Program-made: the position numbers and the translations under genes
NCBI RefSeq assembly: GCF_030867095.1
Contig: NC_081835.1
Coordinates: 47,847,892 to 47,911,891, forward strand
Origin: Alligator mississippiensis
Taxonomy: Eukaryota > Chordata > Crocodylia > Alligatoridae
Length of the DNA: 64,000 nucleotides
Direction: 5' to 3'
Notes under the pieces: model-generated
What the model was told of the DNA's origin: nothing
What the model saw: only the letters and a program-made list of their open reading frames with translations
The model's database searches: none
Shown: piece after piece, positions 1-12,054 of the stretch
Layout: the number at the start of each line of letters is the position of its first letter
Position numbering within the stretch: position 1 is the stretch's first letter

Positions 1-393
1 AGAAGGCTTGTCTTACAGTCGTGTAACCAGGGGTGGGTGAGAAGGGAACCTGCCTCAAGCACCAAGTTAGGAGGGACACCTTTGCAGAGTCCATGCCCTG
101 GCATCATTATCGTGCCAGGAACTCCAAAACAGTTTCCAGCTGTCATTGCTTTAAGAGCAACAGCGCTGGAATGGGCAGCGCAGGTGCAACGGCAGCAGCT
201 CAGCCAGGACTGTATAGAAGTTCCCAGCTGGGTAAGCCTGCTGCCCCCACAACTCTACCACTGGACCTATGCGCTACCACCACTGCTACCTGCACCCCCT
301 GCTCCTCTCAGAACCATGTACCCCGCCCCCTGCTCTCCTGCAAGGATTGCTCCAGGTGCCAGCTTGCCTTGTTATGCCACTGTTCTCTGATTG

Positions 394-654
394 CAGTGGT
401 TCTCAACCTTTTGGGACTCAAGGCACCCCTCCATAACTTTTGTGAACTGGCTGGCACCCAATTTCAAACATTAATTTATATATTACAGTACTGACCTCCT
501 TACAGAGGAACTGGGCAATGGGGATGGGAGACTGGCCAGGCAAGGAAAATCCTGAATCTGTGTTTATGTGTTTATCTCCTCACAACCTCACAGTCACCCC
601 TCAAAGGATCCGATGTCACCCAGGGTGCCATGACACCCTGGTTGAGAATCATTG
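394..654. mobile_element. Short non-autonomous hAT-type element (MITE)
   Basis: The terminal inverted repeats begin CAGTGGTTCTCAACC and end GGTTGAGAATCATTG, the classic hAT/MER-like 'TGGTTCTCAACC' ends. The 261-bp interior has no coding capacity. The flanking 8-mers do not match well, so the target duplication has decayed. Confidence 0.75.
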
Positions 655-865
655 TTCTATCAGCAGTGAGAATAACCTCATCCTGGGTGGGGGAGGAAGA
701 AAGATGATGGGAAAACAAATATCTCTGGGCACAAAACTAGCAGCCAATTCCAGCTGAGGGAGAAGGAGAACAAGAGTATGTACCAGAAGGCAAGCCTAGT
801 AGAAGGAAATCCTGAGGGCCAGAGGCAGCCCAGGAGTATGGGCAGAGGACAAGGACAGCAAGGTC

Positions 866-1245
866 TATTCATAGATGATTCATAGATGTTAGGGTCGGAA
901 GGGACCTCAATAGATCATTGAGTCCGACCACCTGCATAGGCAGGAAAGAGTGCTGGGTCTAGATGACCCCAGCTAGATGCTTATCTAACCTCCTCTTGAA
1001 GACCCCCGGGGTAGGGGAGAGCACCACCTCCCTTGGGAGCCCGTTCCAGACCTTGGCCACTCGAACTGTGAAGAAGTTCTTCCTAATGTCCAGTCTAAAT
1101 CTGCTCTCTGCTAGCTTGTGGCCATTATTTCTTGTAACCCTCGGGGGCGCCTTGGTGAATAAATACTCACCAATTCCCTTCTGTACCCCCGTGATGAACT
1201 TATAGGCAGCCACAAGGTCACCTCTCAACCTTCTCTTGCGGAGTC
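866..1245 (-). mobile_element. CR1 LINE, 5'-truncated copy (ORF2 C-terminus and 3' end)
   Basis: On the minus strand this encodes the C-terminal segment typical of CR1 ORF2 (RGDLVAAYKFI..., then FRLDIRKNFFTVR..KVWNGLP), followed by the short 3' UTR. The end carries a repeated attcatagatg motif, as CR1 3' ends do. It sits in a GRIN1 intron in the same orientation as the gene. Confidence 0.92.
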
Positions 1246-1986
1246 TATCTGTTTACCTTCACTACACAAGTGGCACAAGCCTTCTGACACTGCACACAGA
1301 GGGCCAGCATGTTGGTGGGCAACTTCCATCCTGTTCTTCACAAAAACTCCTTCCATCCAGTCTCCATCAGGCAATCCTCTGACACCACAAACTCTTTCTA
1401 CCAGGGGTGGGATGAATCTCCATCTCATGCACTCCACATACAGAGCAGTCATCATGATCTTACTCCCTCCCCCATCCCTGACACACACCTTCTGTCATGG
1501 CTTTGGGGATTTGTTAAATCACTATGCATACACAATAATAAAACATCATGCATCACAGGGAGGCTTAATGAGTTAAATATCCCCAATGCACTTGGAGATC
1601 CACAGACGAAGGCAGCCAAAGAATGACCAAGGGTTATCCTGTTATTATTGATATAAATGTATTTTTATAGCATAGCAGACCTCCTTTAACTACTCAGGGT
1701 CACACAAACTGCTTGTCCCAGCAGAAGATACTCTGGCATCTGCACAGCATGGAGCAGTCTCCACAGACTTTCTCCAATACCTAACAACCATGCTGCAGCC
1801 AAGTGCAATGACAACTTCTTGCAAACTTCCCTGGAAGGCCCAGGTATCCCCTGAATAGCCCTGACTTCAAAGACAAGGTCAGATCAGAGCACCAGAGCTG
1901 CAGGTGCATGTATACCCAGAAAGGAACAGAGAAGGTAGAAGATGGAAAGGAGAAGTCAAATGCCTCCTTGTTTCTCTAGACCTTAC

Positions 1987-2087
1987 CTGGCAGAGAGGAT
2001 AATAACCCGAGCCTCCAGCTCCTTGGCTTCCAGCAGCAGCGAAGTCAGGTTTTTGGTTCCAGGATCAAACTGAAGAACTTTCTCAGC
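1987..2087 (-). CDS. GRIN1: GRIN1 exon following the N1 cassette (amino-terminal domain, lobe 2)
   Basis: A 101-bp exon, phase 0 at its start and phase 2 at its end, coding for 33 full codons from [13 protein letters not shown] to ARVIILSA plus two bases of the next codon. The acceptor is atcacag and the donor gtaagg. It encodes the strand and helix after the cassette insertion point in lobe 2 of the amino-terminal domain. Relative to human GluN1 it has a few conservative substitutions ([13 protein letters not shown]). The next exon (EDDAATVYR... in mammals) was not found in the remaining 1.98 kb and must lie outside the window. Confidence 0.96.
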
Positions 2088-2844
2088 CTGTGATTAGTGT
2101 GAGCAAAGCTGGTTAGTACAATAGCCTCAGGCCTGCTGGGGAGAGCCATGCTATCTAGAAAAGGGTCAAGAGAACTCATTAAACTGTACAAAATTCAACT
2201 AGATAAGGTAGGTTATAACTAGTTTTTTTCTTTTTTCTTTTTTTTTCCTTTTCTTTCCTTTCTTTCTTTTTTAAGCTTTATTTTCTTTTTTTATTTTCTT
2301 TTTTTTTTTTTGCACTGTGCATGCAAACGGAAGTCAATCAAGACCCAAAAAGAGGCGTGCATTGTACAGGAAAGAGAAAAAGGCTTTTGAAATGCAATTG
2401 AAAACTCAAGCGAGTGTTGTTTTTCAAAAACACGGGAAATAAAAACAAAAAAACAAAAAATATTGCACAGGGTTAACCTTTGGGAGTAAAAGTGACCATC
2501 TTACACCAAGGAGCTGTTTCCTTTGGGGAGGAAAGGGGGTTGGTTCAATCTTTCAAAAAGAAAAACTTGCAAGTTAAGTACTGGTTCACATGCATGTATC
2601 AAAAAGAAATCCTTCTGGGGTCAGCTGGCTAGTTTTCCATTCTCAAGTTCAAACCAAAGCTATCTCAACATAAAAACGTGCTACCAAGAAACATATTCAT
2701 AGATTTTTTTTGATTTTTTTTTTTTTGCTTTTCTTTTTTTTTTTTTTTGACTTTGTTTTTTATTTATTTTTGGTCTGGTGGCTGTGGCTACTTGTCATTT
2801 GCTAGTTAGATTGGTGGGCGACGTGCATTTCCATGCATATATAC
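2088..2844 (-). other. GRIN1: GRIN1 intron downstream of the N1 cassette (757 bp)
   Basis: A short intron with T-rich runs on the plus strand at 2221-2312 and 2702-2771, that is, A-rich in the transcript. It has three UGCAUG elements (separate entry). No transposon is recognisable inside it, unlike every other GRIN1 intron in this window, which fits constraint around a regulated exon. Confidence 0.8.
2320..2837 (-). promoter_or_regulatory. Three UGCAUG splicing elements downstream of the N1 cassette
   Basis: In the GRIN1 sense strand, TGCATG occurs at 2832-2837, 2589-2594 and 2320-2325. The first lies at intron positions +8 to +13 after the cassette donor. UGCAUG is the binding motif of Rbfox proteins, which favour exon inclusion when bound downstream of the exon. 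The motifs are seen directly; their use is inferred. Confidence 0.65.
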
Positions 2845-2907
2845 CTTGGGTCCTCGCTTGTTGTCATAGGAAAGTTGGTCGAGGTTTTCATAGTTCCTTT
2901 TTTTACT
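2845..2907 (-). CDS. GRIN1: GRIN1 alternative N1 cassette exon (usually called exon 5)
   Basis: A 63-bp, phase-0 microexon coding for 21 residues. It starts SKKRNYENLDQL and ends NKRGPK, and matches the mammalian N1 cassette as I remember it with no visible change. The acceptor is catcag and the donor gtatat; the donor departs from the gtaagt consensus after the fourth base, as suits an optional exon. In mammals, inclusion gives GluN1-b isoforms, in which this basic loop lessens proton and zinc inhibition, abolishes spermine potentiation and speeds deactivation. The KKR and NKRGPK clusters carry the positive charge. The flanking introns are 5.3 kb (upstream) and only 757 bp (downstream). UGCAUG elements lie downstream, and A-rich tracts (sense strand) flank the region. 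Confidence 0.97.
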
Positions 2908-5900
2908 CTGATGAATAATGTGCACAGAGAAAATATGTAGACACAGAAGAATATTATAAACAGTTGAAAATGACGTGTACTAAAGCAATCCAACATCCAC
3001 CTCCTCCTCCACTGTTTGCTAAAGGGCCTCTATAACGCTGGAGCTCGCAAAAACCATTACTAACAGGAGAGAGGGCCTCAGCTCTCATGAAAACAGAGAG
3101 TTGCAAAGCCACATTGGTTAGAACAAGCGCAGACGTCACAGCTGTTGCGATGCAGTTGCACATCCCTTTGTAGGACTAGGGATTTCTTCCGCAAGAAATT
3201 TATAATCTTAAATTCAGAAATGATCTATATGTCTGTAAGGACCTAAGATGCTGTAATTCCATAGAACTACTGTGGAAGTAAGGAGAAAATGTTCTGTATG
3301 GAAAGTGCTAGATAAACACAAAGTATTACAATGTTTTATTATTATTATTACTAGTAGTGTTTATAATTATAACTATTACAGTCCTGTTCACCCTAAGCAA
3401 GCTCTGAAAGCGAAATGTCCAGCTGAACTTCACACCTCCTGCAGGAGGGGTCAGCTCTGTGGAACTTGGCAAGAGAAAGAAAACACTTGCTATTTTCTAT
3501 GCTGGATCAAAGCATGACAATGTGGAAGCAATGGTGTTCATGACATGATATGCCAGCCTTTACCTGCTGTATGGGGGAAGACAGGGGGGCAGGTCAACAA
3601 CACATAATCTGAAAATCTAGTTGCAGAATGTGCACATACCTTGGAAAATACAGACTTTGGAGAATGCAGTTCTGTCTCCCCTGCCCTGTGGATAGCTATT
3701 GAGACTATGCACCCTCAACTCCACTGCCTGTGGAGCTCTACCTAACATCAGCAGGAACGTTATGGACACATCGGGTACAGGATTCACACTACTGCTAGGC
3801 TCTCTTGAAATTAGGGGTTGAAGAGAAGAGCTCTTTCCTCCCATTTTCACTGTGAGCACTGAGTAACCTAACACCTGCCTGCTAACACCTACACCTGCTA
3901 GCACTTGCAGGATCAAGGCAGATTGTGTGCAATTCAGCAATAGATTTAAGTCACCCCCCTTCTCCCCACCTGGTATGGACACCTCGAGCAATGAGGGGGA
4001 GGAGGGGCCATTAACATCTTGAATCAAATTTAGCAATCTGAATGAAATGCCCAATGGGAACCTGACTCAAAATTTAACAGTTTCCCACCGAGTTCTCCTT
4101 TAACAGGCAATTGTTTTTATCTCTGCACCTCAATTTTCAAACTGCAGGGACTGTCTTCTTCTCACAGCTCTTTTACGAATGCTTCTTTAAAGGACACTTT
4201 GCTACTCGTCCTCTCTGTTCCATACCCCAACACAATGGCACTTCCATTGCTTTTTCTCTTCTAAATGGGGTCTAGCATGTTTCTCAGTTTCCTATGAATC
4301 ATAAAGTGCATCTATTGTGGAAAAAGACCTGACGGAGAAGAATGTACACTAAGCTCCCTTTCTGTCCTAAGTTCAGGCACTATCCCTAGTGCCAACGGAG
4401 GAAACTTGCAGTGCTGCTTGTCAGCATCTCATCATATCACATCAAGACAGAGCATTACTGCAACAGAGAAAAGCACTGTTTCATTGACAGGATGCAGGGA
4501 AATATTTGGTCGCTTTCAGAAACACCAGCTATTCATATTCAGGCAACAGCAACTTAGTGCTGTGGTTTATCTTCCCAAGTTTCTTATATCTTTCAAACTG
4601 CAACAACAAATGACTCATGAATCTGAGTGGAGCTAATACCTAAAAAGTATACTGACCAAAAGATCAGAGTGGATTGCAAGGATCAAATCTTAAGGTAGGT
4701 CTATCAGGGTGGGATGAGATGGAACCTAATGAAACAAGATGTCTGATTTCTATCAATTATCCTCTTAAGACTGCTATACGGCTGCCTCTATAATAGTGAA
4801 ATTAAAGAAAACATTTGCAATGAATCACCTCTTTGTACTTGTCCGTAAGCCGATGAGACACAAGTCTGTTTCTGTTCCTTGATGGTGTTAGTGTAACACT
4901 TAAAATCAGGTGTTTGAAGAAAGGAGTTATGTTCACAAATTAAAAATTCACTGTCTGCAGTGTTTGCTTAGAAGTTATTGCTAGTACACATGCTCCTGCT
5001 GGTGCTCTGGTGCTCACATAAATGGGATACAGCAGGCCTGAGAAATGGTCAAAACTAATTCTTTTACGCATTCCAGTGCCCTTGGAGGAATATTTTCACA
5101 GTACTCAACACTTTCTTATAAACAAAGAGCAATGTCTAAACGTTTATGGCAATTACCTGGACTGTTTGCCATGTACAGTGCAACTCAGCAAGAGGAACTG
5201 CAGCAAAATCAGGCTGACAGTTATTGGGGATGGGCTTGAACTGAAGCTTGACAATTGGGGTATTCAAAGAGAATTCAGCCCTGGATCTGAATGCTGTGAC
5301 CTAAATGCCTGTGTTGAAAGAATTATACCACAAGAAGTGAGTTTCAGCAGATTTCTTGTAGTTGCCAAGTGAGTGAGAGCAGAAAATCCTGCTCTTGTCA
5401 CAGATGTGTTTGAATCCATAGGAGCACAGGTATATTGTGCTCAAGTTTGGGTGAACACTGAATTCCTCACCATAAGTCATGGCCTTCCCAAGGTGGATTG
5501 CAAGGGAGAGCTCTGTAGCATGGCAGCAGCTTCTCCTTTCTGTTCACTTCTTGTTCTGAGGCAGATTGTTGTTCAGTCTGTCTATGTGAAGATAAACACA
5601 TGTTGGGGGAAGGGCTGGGGTAGGGCTGAAGTCATGAAAAGATAATGAACCATCAGGTCAGATCAACAAAATAGAAAGTAGACCATCTGTGATTACAAGA
5701 GCAGTTAGATGCCAGAAGGGACTGGGGAAGAGTTGGAGCAACCCACTTAAAGGTTATCAGCCAGTTTGCAGAGTTCCCAGTATGTTAGGAGAGCTCACTG
5801 GATCTGGGGTGGGGGGACTGTTCTTGATTGTATCTGCTCCACTGCAAAGAGGAAGGAACAAGATGGCCTGGCAGATGTCAACCAAGACAAAGAAGAAGGT

Positions 5901-8184
5901 GATCTCTCCTCAGAAAGGACACATGCAGCATCTGGAGCAGTCTCGTGGCTGCTACAAGACATTCAGGCCTGTTATGGGCTTAGGTCAAACCAGTACTATA
6001 TCAAGGGGGTGGGGGGCAAGCAGGGTGACTGCCCTGAGTGCCGAAGCAAAGGGGCACCAACAGGCGCTGCCCAGCTGGAGCGGGGCACAGGATGGAGCTG
6101 CGAGCGACTCGTTTGCGGGGCGGGGCACAGGGAGGGTGGCTCCCACCACTGTGTGCACTCCCTGGCAAGCATGGTGGGGGGGGCATATGCCCCCCAGATC
6201 TGTGTGCAGGGCGAGGGCAGGCTGCCACTGCAGACTTTGCCCTGGGTGCCAAACTTCCTTGCCACGGCACTGTGTCAAACACAGTGCAAACCACCACACA
6301 GACCCCATGGTTGATGCCTTTTTTTTAGAAATAGGATGAAGAGGAGGTAGGATGCTGGACAGAGGTAGTATCACCTAGAGGGAAGCAAAGCACAGAGTGC
6401 CAGATTATGACATGAGTCTGATGTCCTCATTTGTTGATCAAAAGGACACTGCAGTGAGCGGAGGTACCAGAAGAACTCAGAGTAGAAATGAGAAGCAGCA
6501 GCAAAAGTTGTGGGCATGGACATTGTGGGGTGAGAGAAAGATGTGTGCAACTAGGGGCATGAACACACTGCCCCAGAAAAATAGTGATGGTGACCCTTTT
6601 AAAGCCATCACTGAATGCAGGCAGGAACCAAAGACACAGCCTAGGGTGTTCCTTGAGGAGGGGCTGCACTGATTCCTGAGAAGAAAGGACTCGGCAACGG
6701 GCTTGCGCTGCAGTGAGGAACTCTCAGGCTTCGCATTCAGGGAAGTGTCTGACTGAGAACAGTGTCAGCAAAGGCAGAAGCTGCCTGTGGGAGTCAGAGG
6801 AGTCTTCAGTCTTGGGGCTGCCCACAGCTGAGCATGTGCGCCATCTCTCAGAAACGATTCACCTACTGCTCATTCAGTGCCGCCATAATGCAAAAGAGGG
6901 CAGTTGCTAGAAGGGCCAGAAGAGGTTTCTCCCCACTCAAAGTTATTGCATTTTAAACAGACTCCACAAGAGTCATCTGCAGGTGCAGGTGTTAATCAAC
7001 AACCCAGCTTGCCTCATCTGGTTGACTGTCCAGCATGGGGAGACACAGACAGGTATTGCCAAACTGCAGTCATTACCAGTAACCCCATGCCAGCTTCTTG
7101 AGGCACCAGTGAGGAATGAGTGTCACTTCCTGACAGTGTCTGATAGTCGGGAAGGGAAACTACCTTAGAGGATTTCTCTGCGAAGAGTGTAATGGGCCTG
7201 GAAGTTCATGGAGCTGTTACCCTGGACATCCGGCAGCAGGCGAGAGGAGCTGGGTAGAACTGTCATTTCCACATCCCTGCCATGGAGGAGGTCCCGTGTC
7301 CTTTAGTTAAAACACTTCCCTTTGAAAATGCTCAGAGTGAGGCTAGAGCCAAGCAGTCTGTTGCCTTGCATGTGCCTGCTCAGCTTCAGCCTTAACAGCA
7401 GAGCTCGGGCTCCTATTACCCACAGGTGACTGGAGCATACTTACAGTCATCCTGAACCTGGAGAATTTCTTCTAAGTCTTCAGACAGCTGGACTTCCTTA
7501 GCTTTCCCCCCCCACCCTTGCTTAGCACTGAAAATAGGTGCAGTGCACCTCCTCGATAAAGCTGCTCTCAGAAGCCACAAACATACTCTCATATACAGCA
7601 TGGGGCATGTAAGGAAAGCTGTGTTGAGCATGTGCTTCAATGGAGATGGGAACCAGGGCATAGAACAACAGCTATATAGCTGAGAGCTTTATAGAGAGGG
7701 TGCATTATACCTCTGTGCAGTAAAGCACTGACTGCCCTTGCCCTCCCAAGTACCATTTAGCCAATTAAAAAAGCTGCTCTTCTGGATTCATTTGTTTTGT
7801 AATTGGCCTTGCTGGGTTTGTATTGGTCCTTCAGTGATTGAATGGGGCAAGTACTTTTCCTAAGCTGAACGATTGGTCCTCTCCCTAGGTGGAAATCTCT
7901 GGGATGAGGTATTTGCAGAGCTCCAGGTTATTCTTCCCTTCTTTTGTAGTTGATTTACATGTAGGAGATTTCGACCATGGCAAAGCAAGTGAAATGAATA
8001 AAGTACAAAGTTCTGTCAGGTACTAGTCAGACACTGTTGATGCTTTAAGCATAATGTCAGCCATGTTACAATGGAAAGAAAAGGTGTTTTACATACAGAA
8101 ATCTACATACATACAACAGCCCAAGACTTCTAGTTTTGTTGTTGTTGCTTTAACAAAATGACATGACAATGTTTAGAAACTGAC
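2908..8184 (-). other. GRIN1: GRIN1 intron upstream of the N1 cassette (5.3 kb)
   Basis: No exon was found. The only repeat I can relate to another sequence is the GC-rich piece at 6005-6300 (separate entry). The frames open at 5022-5372, 5689-6339 and 3617-4054 resemble nothing known and lack splice-site or composition support. I see no further structure. Confidence 0.6.
6005..6300. repeat. GC-rich interspersed repeat related to the 60.9-61.6 kb hairpin
   Basis: The stretch around ggatggagctgcgagcgac, then gctcccaccactg..., then gatctgtgtgcagggcgagg (6091-6230) recurs in the same order, with small changes, at about 61058-61170. It is therefore a copy of the same repeat family. No termini could be defined. 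Confidence 0.65.
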
Positions 8185-8361
8185 CTTGGATTCTCTCTCT
8201 TCCAGGAGCGTCTCCAGCTTCTTCTGTGCAGCACGACCCTCGTGGTCGTCACTGACAATCAGTATGACATGATTCCAGTTGAAGACTCGCATCATCTCAA
8301 ACCAGACATTGGACTGGTGAGAGTATGGCGGCACAGTGCGCAAGAAGGATAGATGGATGCT
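8185..8361 (-). CDS. GRIN1: GRIN1 coding exon 3 (amino-terminal domain, ahead of the N1 cassette)
   Basis: A 177-bp exon, phase 0 at both ends, coding for 59 residues from [16 protein letters not shown] to LLEERESK. The acceptor is ctttgcag and the donor gtcagt. It covers the hinge and the beginning of lobe 2 of the amino-terminal domain, with the conserved [17 protein letters not shown] segment. The last residue corresponds to Lys190 of mammalian GluN1, exactly the point at which the N1 splice cassette is inserted. Depending on splicing it joins either the cassette at 2907 or the constitutive exon at 2087; both junctions preserve frame. Confidence 0.98.
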
Positions 8362-8593
8362 CTGCAAAGAAGAACAACAGCTAAACATAGACCTTTGCAG
8401 CTCATTCTTGCAGGGGTTTCTTACTGACCAATCAGCTCCACATGTACTGGGCAAGCTTAGAAATCAAGAACAAGCAAAGCAGGAATTTTTGGCAATCTAT
8501 CGGCTGTTGACATCAAACCGTTAGCAGGCCTCTGTAATTTAGAATTCCCTTTCTTGGTTGAAGAGCAGGTAGTAACCTTGATTTCACACATTT

Positions 8594-9000
8594 TTGTTTC
8601 CTGGAGCCAACCCAACACATGGGGTGAATGGATTTTTGGTCTGTGACTTACTAGTGTATGAGCAAGGAAATGAACTGGTGCAGTTATTCATTGTCAATAA
8701 CATTCAATGCAAATTTAGCCTTTTTCTGATCTTAAATTATTTAAAAATGATTTTGTACCGTTCTGGGGGAGCAAATAAGAAAGGAGCACTGATGAGCAAT
8801 TTTCGATGCATGCGCATATACCAGGCTTTTGCTAAAAAGGCAAGCAATATGTTTGGGTATGTAGGGGTTGGCATAGAAACTAAAGATGAAACTATTTTAA
8901 TGGCAATGTATTCATCAACAGTACACGTTCACCTGGAATGCAGTGTTTATTGCTGTCAAAAAGGTTAGAAATAAAAAGGGCCCAGAGAAAGCAACAGAAA
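8594..9000 (+). mobile_element. Degenerate ancient CR1-like LINE fragment
   Basis: The plus-strand translation around 8820-8960 (KKASNMFGYVGVGIETKDETILMAMY..., with a following LEC) aligns by eye with the region after the RT catalytic core of CR1 ORF2 (compare KVLGYIKRGIETKDKEIILALY and YCVQFW in typical copies). It is diverged, and therefore old. Confidence 0.6.
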
Positions 9001-9639
9001 TCAGAGCCATGGAAAAGCATGTTTATGACATTTTGGATGATTGCTTCTTGGAAGAGCTTGCTCTACAGCCCATAAGAGATGAAACAATTCTGAACTCCTA
9101 GCTTATATAACTAACCCACACTCCGTGGCTCAGGAAGTAACTATGGCTGAATGATTAAGCAACAGTAATTACATTCAACATCCTCTGGAGAGGGATTGTA
9201 CCAAAACTGCAGCTGACGCAAAGGTTGAAAAACAGCTTGTTGAAAAGGCTGTGCAGGAAAATGTAAGGAAATTAAAATGCTTATATTCTCATTCTGCATA
9301 AGATCTACCCAAGCAACCCAAGCAAGTCCCAAAAGGCAGGCAGAGCCCTAAACAGGAAAGGGCATAAAACAGAGGAGGAAGGAGCTGAAATGATAAAATT
9401 GAGGTTACATAAGACAGAAATTGGGAAACCATCCCAAATAAACAATATTAATGTTCACATAGTTTTCAGCACTTTGGAATGTGGGGGTGACCAGTAAAGT
9501 GGCAACATTAGCAGAATTAGCAAATGAACTATTTAGGTTAGTCAAGATTGGAGAAGACTCTACAGAACTTCTACAGGACCTAACCCAGATATGGGAATGG
9601 GCAACATGATAACAGATGGAATTCAGCATTGAGGCTGGC

Positions 9640-9980
9640 AAAGCAAGTCATGTCAGGAGGATTAAATAGACATGTTTCAGGGTTCTAAGTTAACATTAAC
9701 CAGTCAGAAAAAAGACCCAGGCCTCATAGCAGACAGCTCATTAACATCTCTTCTTCTGAGGTAACAGAAGTTATAAATGCAAGCAATATGTTGGGATGTC
9801 TAGGGACTGGGAGAGAAAATAAAGACAGAAATATTTTAATAGCATTATATCCATCAACCACACAACTTTACTTATCATACAGCATTTGCTTCTAGTTATC
9901 CCATCTTTAAAGTTTAAAAATGAAAGGGGTTCAGAGAGGGCAATAAGTAGAGTCATGGAGACCATTTGCATGAATCAGTG
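9640..9980 (+). mobile_element. Second degenerate ancient CR1-like LINE fragment
   Basis: It covers the same part of ORF2 as the fragment at 8594-9000 (NASNMLGCLGTGRENKD..ILIALYPST), in the same orientation about 1 kb further on. It is either a second insertion or an old local duplication. Frames are broken. Confidence 0.55.
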
Positions 9981-10309
9981 GTCTGAATAGAGCTGATCAA
10001 AAGCTTTTGAACAACATTTTTTTAAAACAGAAAAAGAGCCTTCTTGTGTGATTCAATATTTTTGCAAGAACTGTCCATTTTCAAAAATGTTTGTGACATG
10101 TTTGAAATAATTTTAATATTTGTTTTGACCTTTTATAATTTTTATTTGTTGTTCTTCATTTTTCTGATTTTTTTTTTCTTCTTCACTTAACTTTTCCTTT
10201 CCTTGCCTTCTTGTTTCCAATCATTTTAATGGATTTTACAAAATGACTAGGGGAAAAAAGGGGACAAGTAAAAAGTCTGGATAATGATATTTGCAAAATC
10301 ATAGGTCCT

Positions 10310-10920
10310 AGGTAAGATCCCAGAAGACTGAAGACAAGCTGACACGTACTGTTTTTAAGGGGGGGTGGGGTTGGGAATAGGACCAGGGGAACTGCAGATG
10401 GGTCCACCTGACTTCAGTACCTGGGAAGTTACTAGAGCAAATTATAAAACAGTCAATTTGTAACCACTGGGAGGAGGAGGGGGAAATTACCAGCAGGTAA
10501 TGTGGATTTGTTAAGAACAAACAGGTTCAAGTCAACTTGTTTTCCTTCTTTGACAGGGTAACTAAGAAGACAGAAATGAGATAGACAGACTATACTTTTA
10601 TTTTAGTAAGGCCTTTGGTCAGTGTCACATGCCAGTCTCCTGAGTAAACCAGAGAAATGTGGGCTAGATAGACTTACTGTTCGAGATATTTGTAACTGGC
10701 TGAATAATCACAAGCAAGGAGATACCGTATATGGATCCAGATCATAATGGCTGTAAGTTTCAAGTGAGGTTCTAGAGAGGTGTGTTCTGAGTTCATCCTT
10801 CTTTAACTTTTTTATTAATGATTTGGATACAGAAATAGAGAGCTTTTTCTGATCAAGTTTGCAGACAACAGAAAACTAGAAACTCTTTGGAGGTAAGAAG
10901 AATTCAAAAAGGAGCTTGAT
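10310..10920 (+). mobile_element. Degenerate CR1/L3-type reverse transcriptase fossil
   Basis: Broken plus-strand frames contain RT blocks in the right order: an FDRVTK-like block near 10545, YFSKAFGQCH (for DFSKAFD) near 10593, the 'NWLN' region near 10690, FFINDLDTEIESFF near 10808, and a remnant of the FADDTKL motif near 10855. Many stops and indels mark it as an old, dead copy. Confidence 0.65.
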
Positions 10921-12054
10921 AAATTACAGCCCTGGGCCTTAGTTGACCATGACTTTTTTAGATCTTTCTTAGTTAGTCTTAATAATTCAACCTGAACAAT
11001 TTTCACCCTATAAATTGTTTGGGAACAGTTTGCTTTCACTGCCTGGTCCTCACTATTTGGTGAGGTAATATTGGACTGGTGGCACAGGTAATGTAGAACT
11101 GCTTCTGCTTTTTATTTAGCTTATTACTATAATGTCTAAGCAGGGCAACAATTAGACCTAACAGTGCATTGTGAATCTGTATTATGGGCTGAATAATCAT
11201 TGTTGGTGTTCAGCCTCTTGATATTATGGCAACTGGTGCAGCACCTGAGTAACAGTGAAAAACTGACTGTAGGACTGAAGAAATATTTGCAAGCCCAAGT
11301 CACCACTCTGATTTGCAAGAGGCTATGCAAAGCACATCTTGTATCCTTTATCAGCAAAGCCAAAACTAGCACAATCATATTTGGGGTAAGAACTCTTTGC
11401 TAAGTGAGCTTAATAGAGTAGAACTATTCTGGATACCCCTGCTCATGGGCCTGTGTCAAGAAGGGGAAGAACCAATACAAATTCAGAATTAAACCTGAAC
11501 AAACATTTCAGCAAATAACTAACATACGCAAAGCTATCTTACTGGCGTGCTATAAGCAAACAGCAGCAAACAAATAGTTTTCAAATACAGCCTAGGTTTC
11601 TGTTTATAACTGTCCACAAACTAAAAGATGTTTACACAAAGTCCTGCGTTGTTCAGAATAATCATTCACGGTTTTATGCTAATTTATTTCTACTGAAAAG
11701 CTTCTCAGCTTGTCTGAGGTGTCATGAGTCATGTGGTACTATTGTGATCCCCAAGGTTCAGGTATGGAGCACAAATACTCATTATGACAGATGTGGGTGA
11801 AAAAACCCCCATGATTTCTGAAAGAAGCAGTGCATTAGTTCCACCCAGCTCTGTGGCATCAGGTACTTAAGTGGGGCTTTTTGACACTTTTATCTAAACC
11901 TGATTCAATCAGCTATTATTACAAATTGAAGACTTGTTTCCTGAAATATTCTGCAGCGTCCATGTAAAACTGCCTTTCCTATGAACCTTTTTGCCACCCA
12001 AAAGGTCTGCAGTAACGAAAGCACTTGACAGATCCATGTCAACCATTCTCTGGG

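Larger units (their letters stand above)
1..1986 (-). other. GRIN1: GRIN1 intron, incomplete at the window edge
   Basis: This is intronic sequence after the 101-bp exon. It contains a hAT MITE (394-654) and a CR1 3' fragment (866-1245), both listed separately. I see no coding exon, RNA gene or other structure in 1-393, 655-865 or 1246-1986. Confidence 0.8.

Noticed and set aside
5022..6339. Several overlapping open frames in a GRIN1 intron
   Set aside because: No recognisable protein; part overlaps the 6005-6300 repeat.
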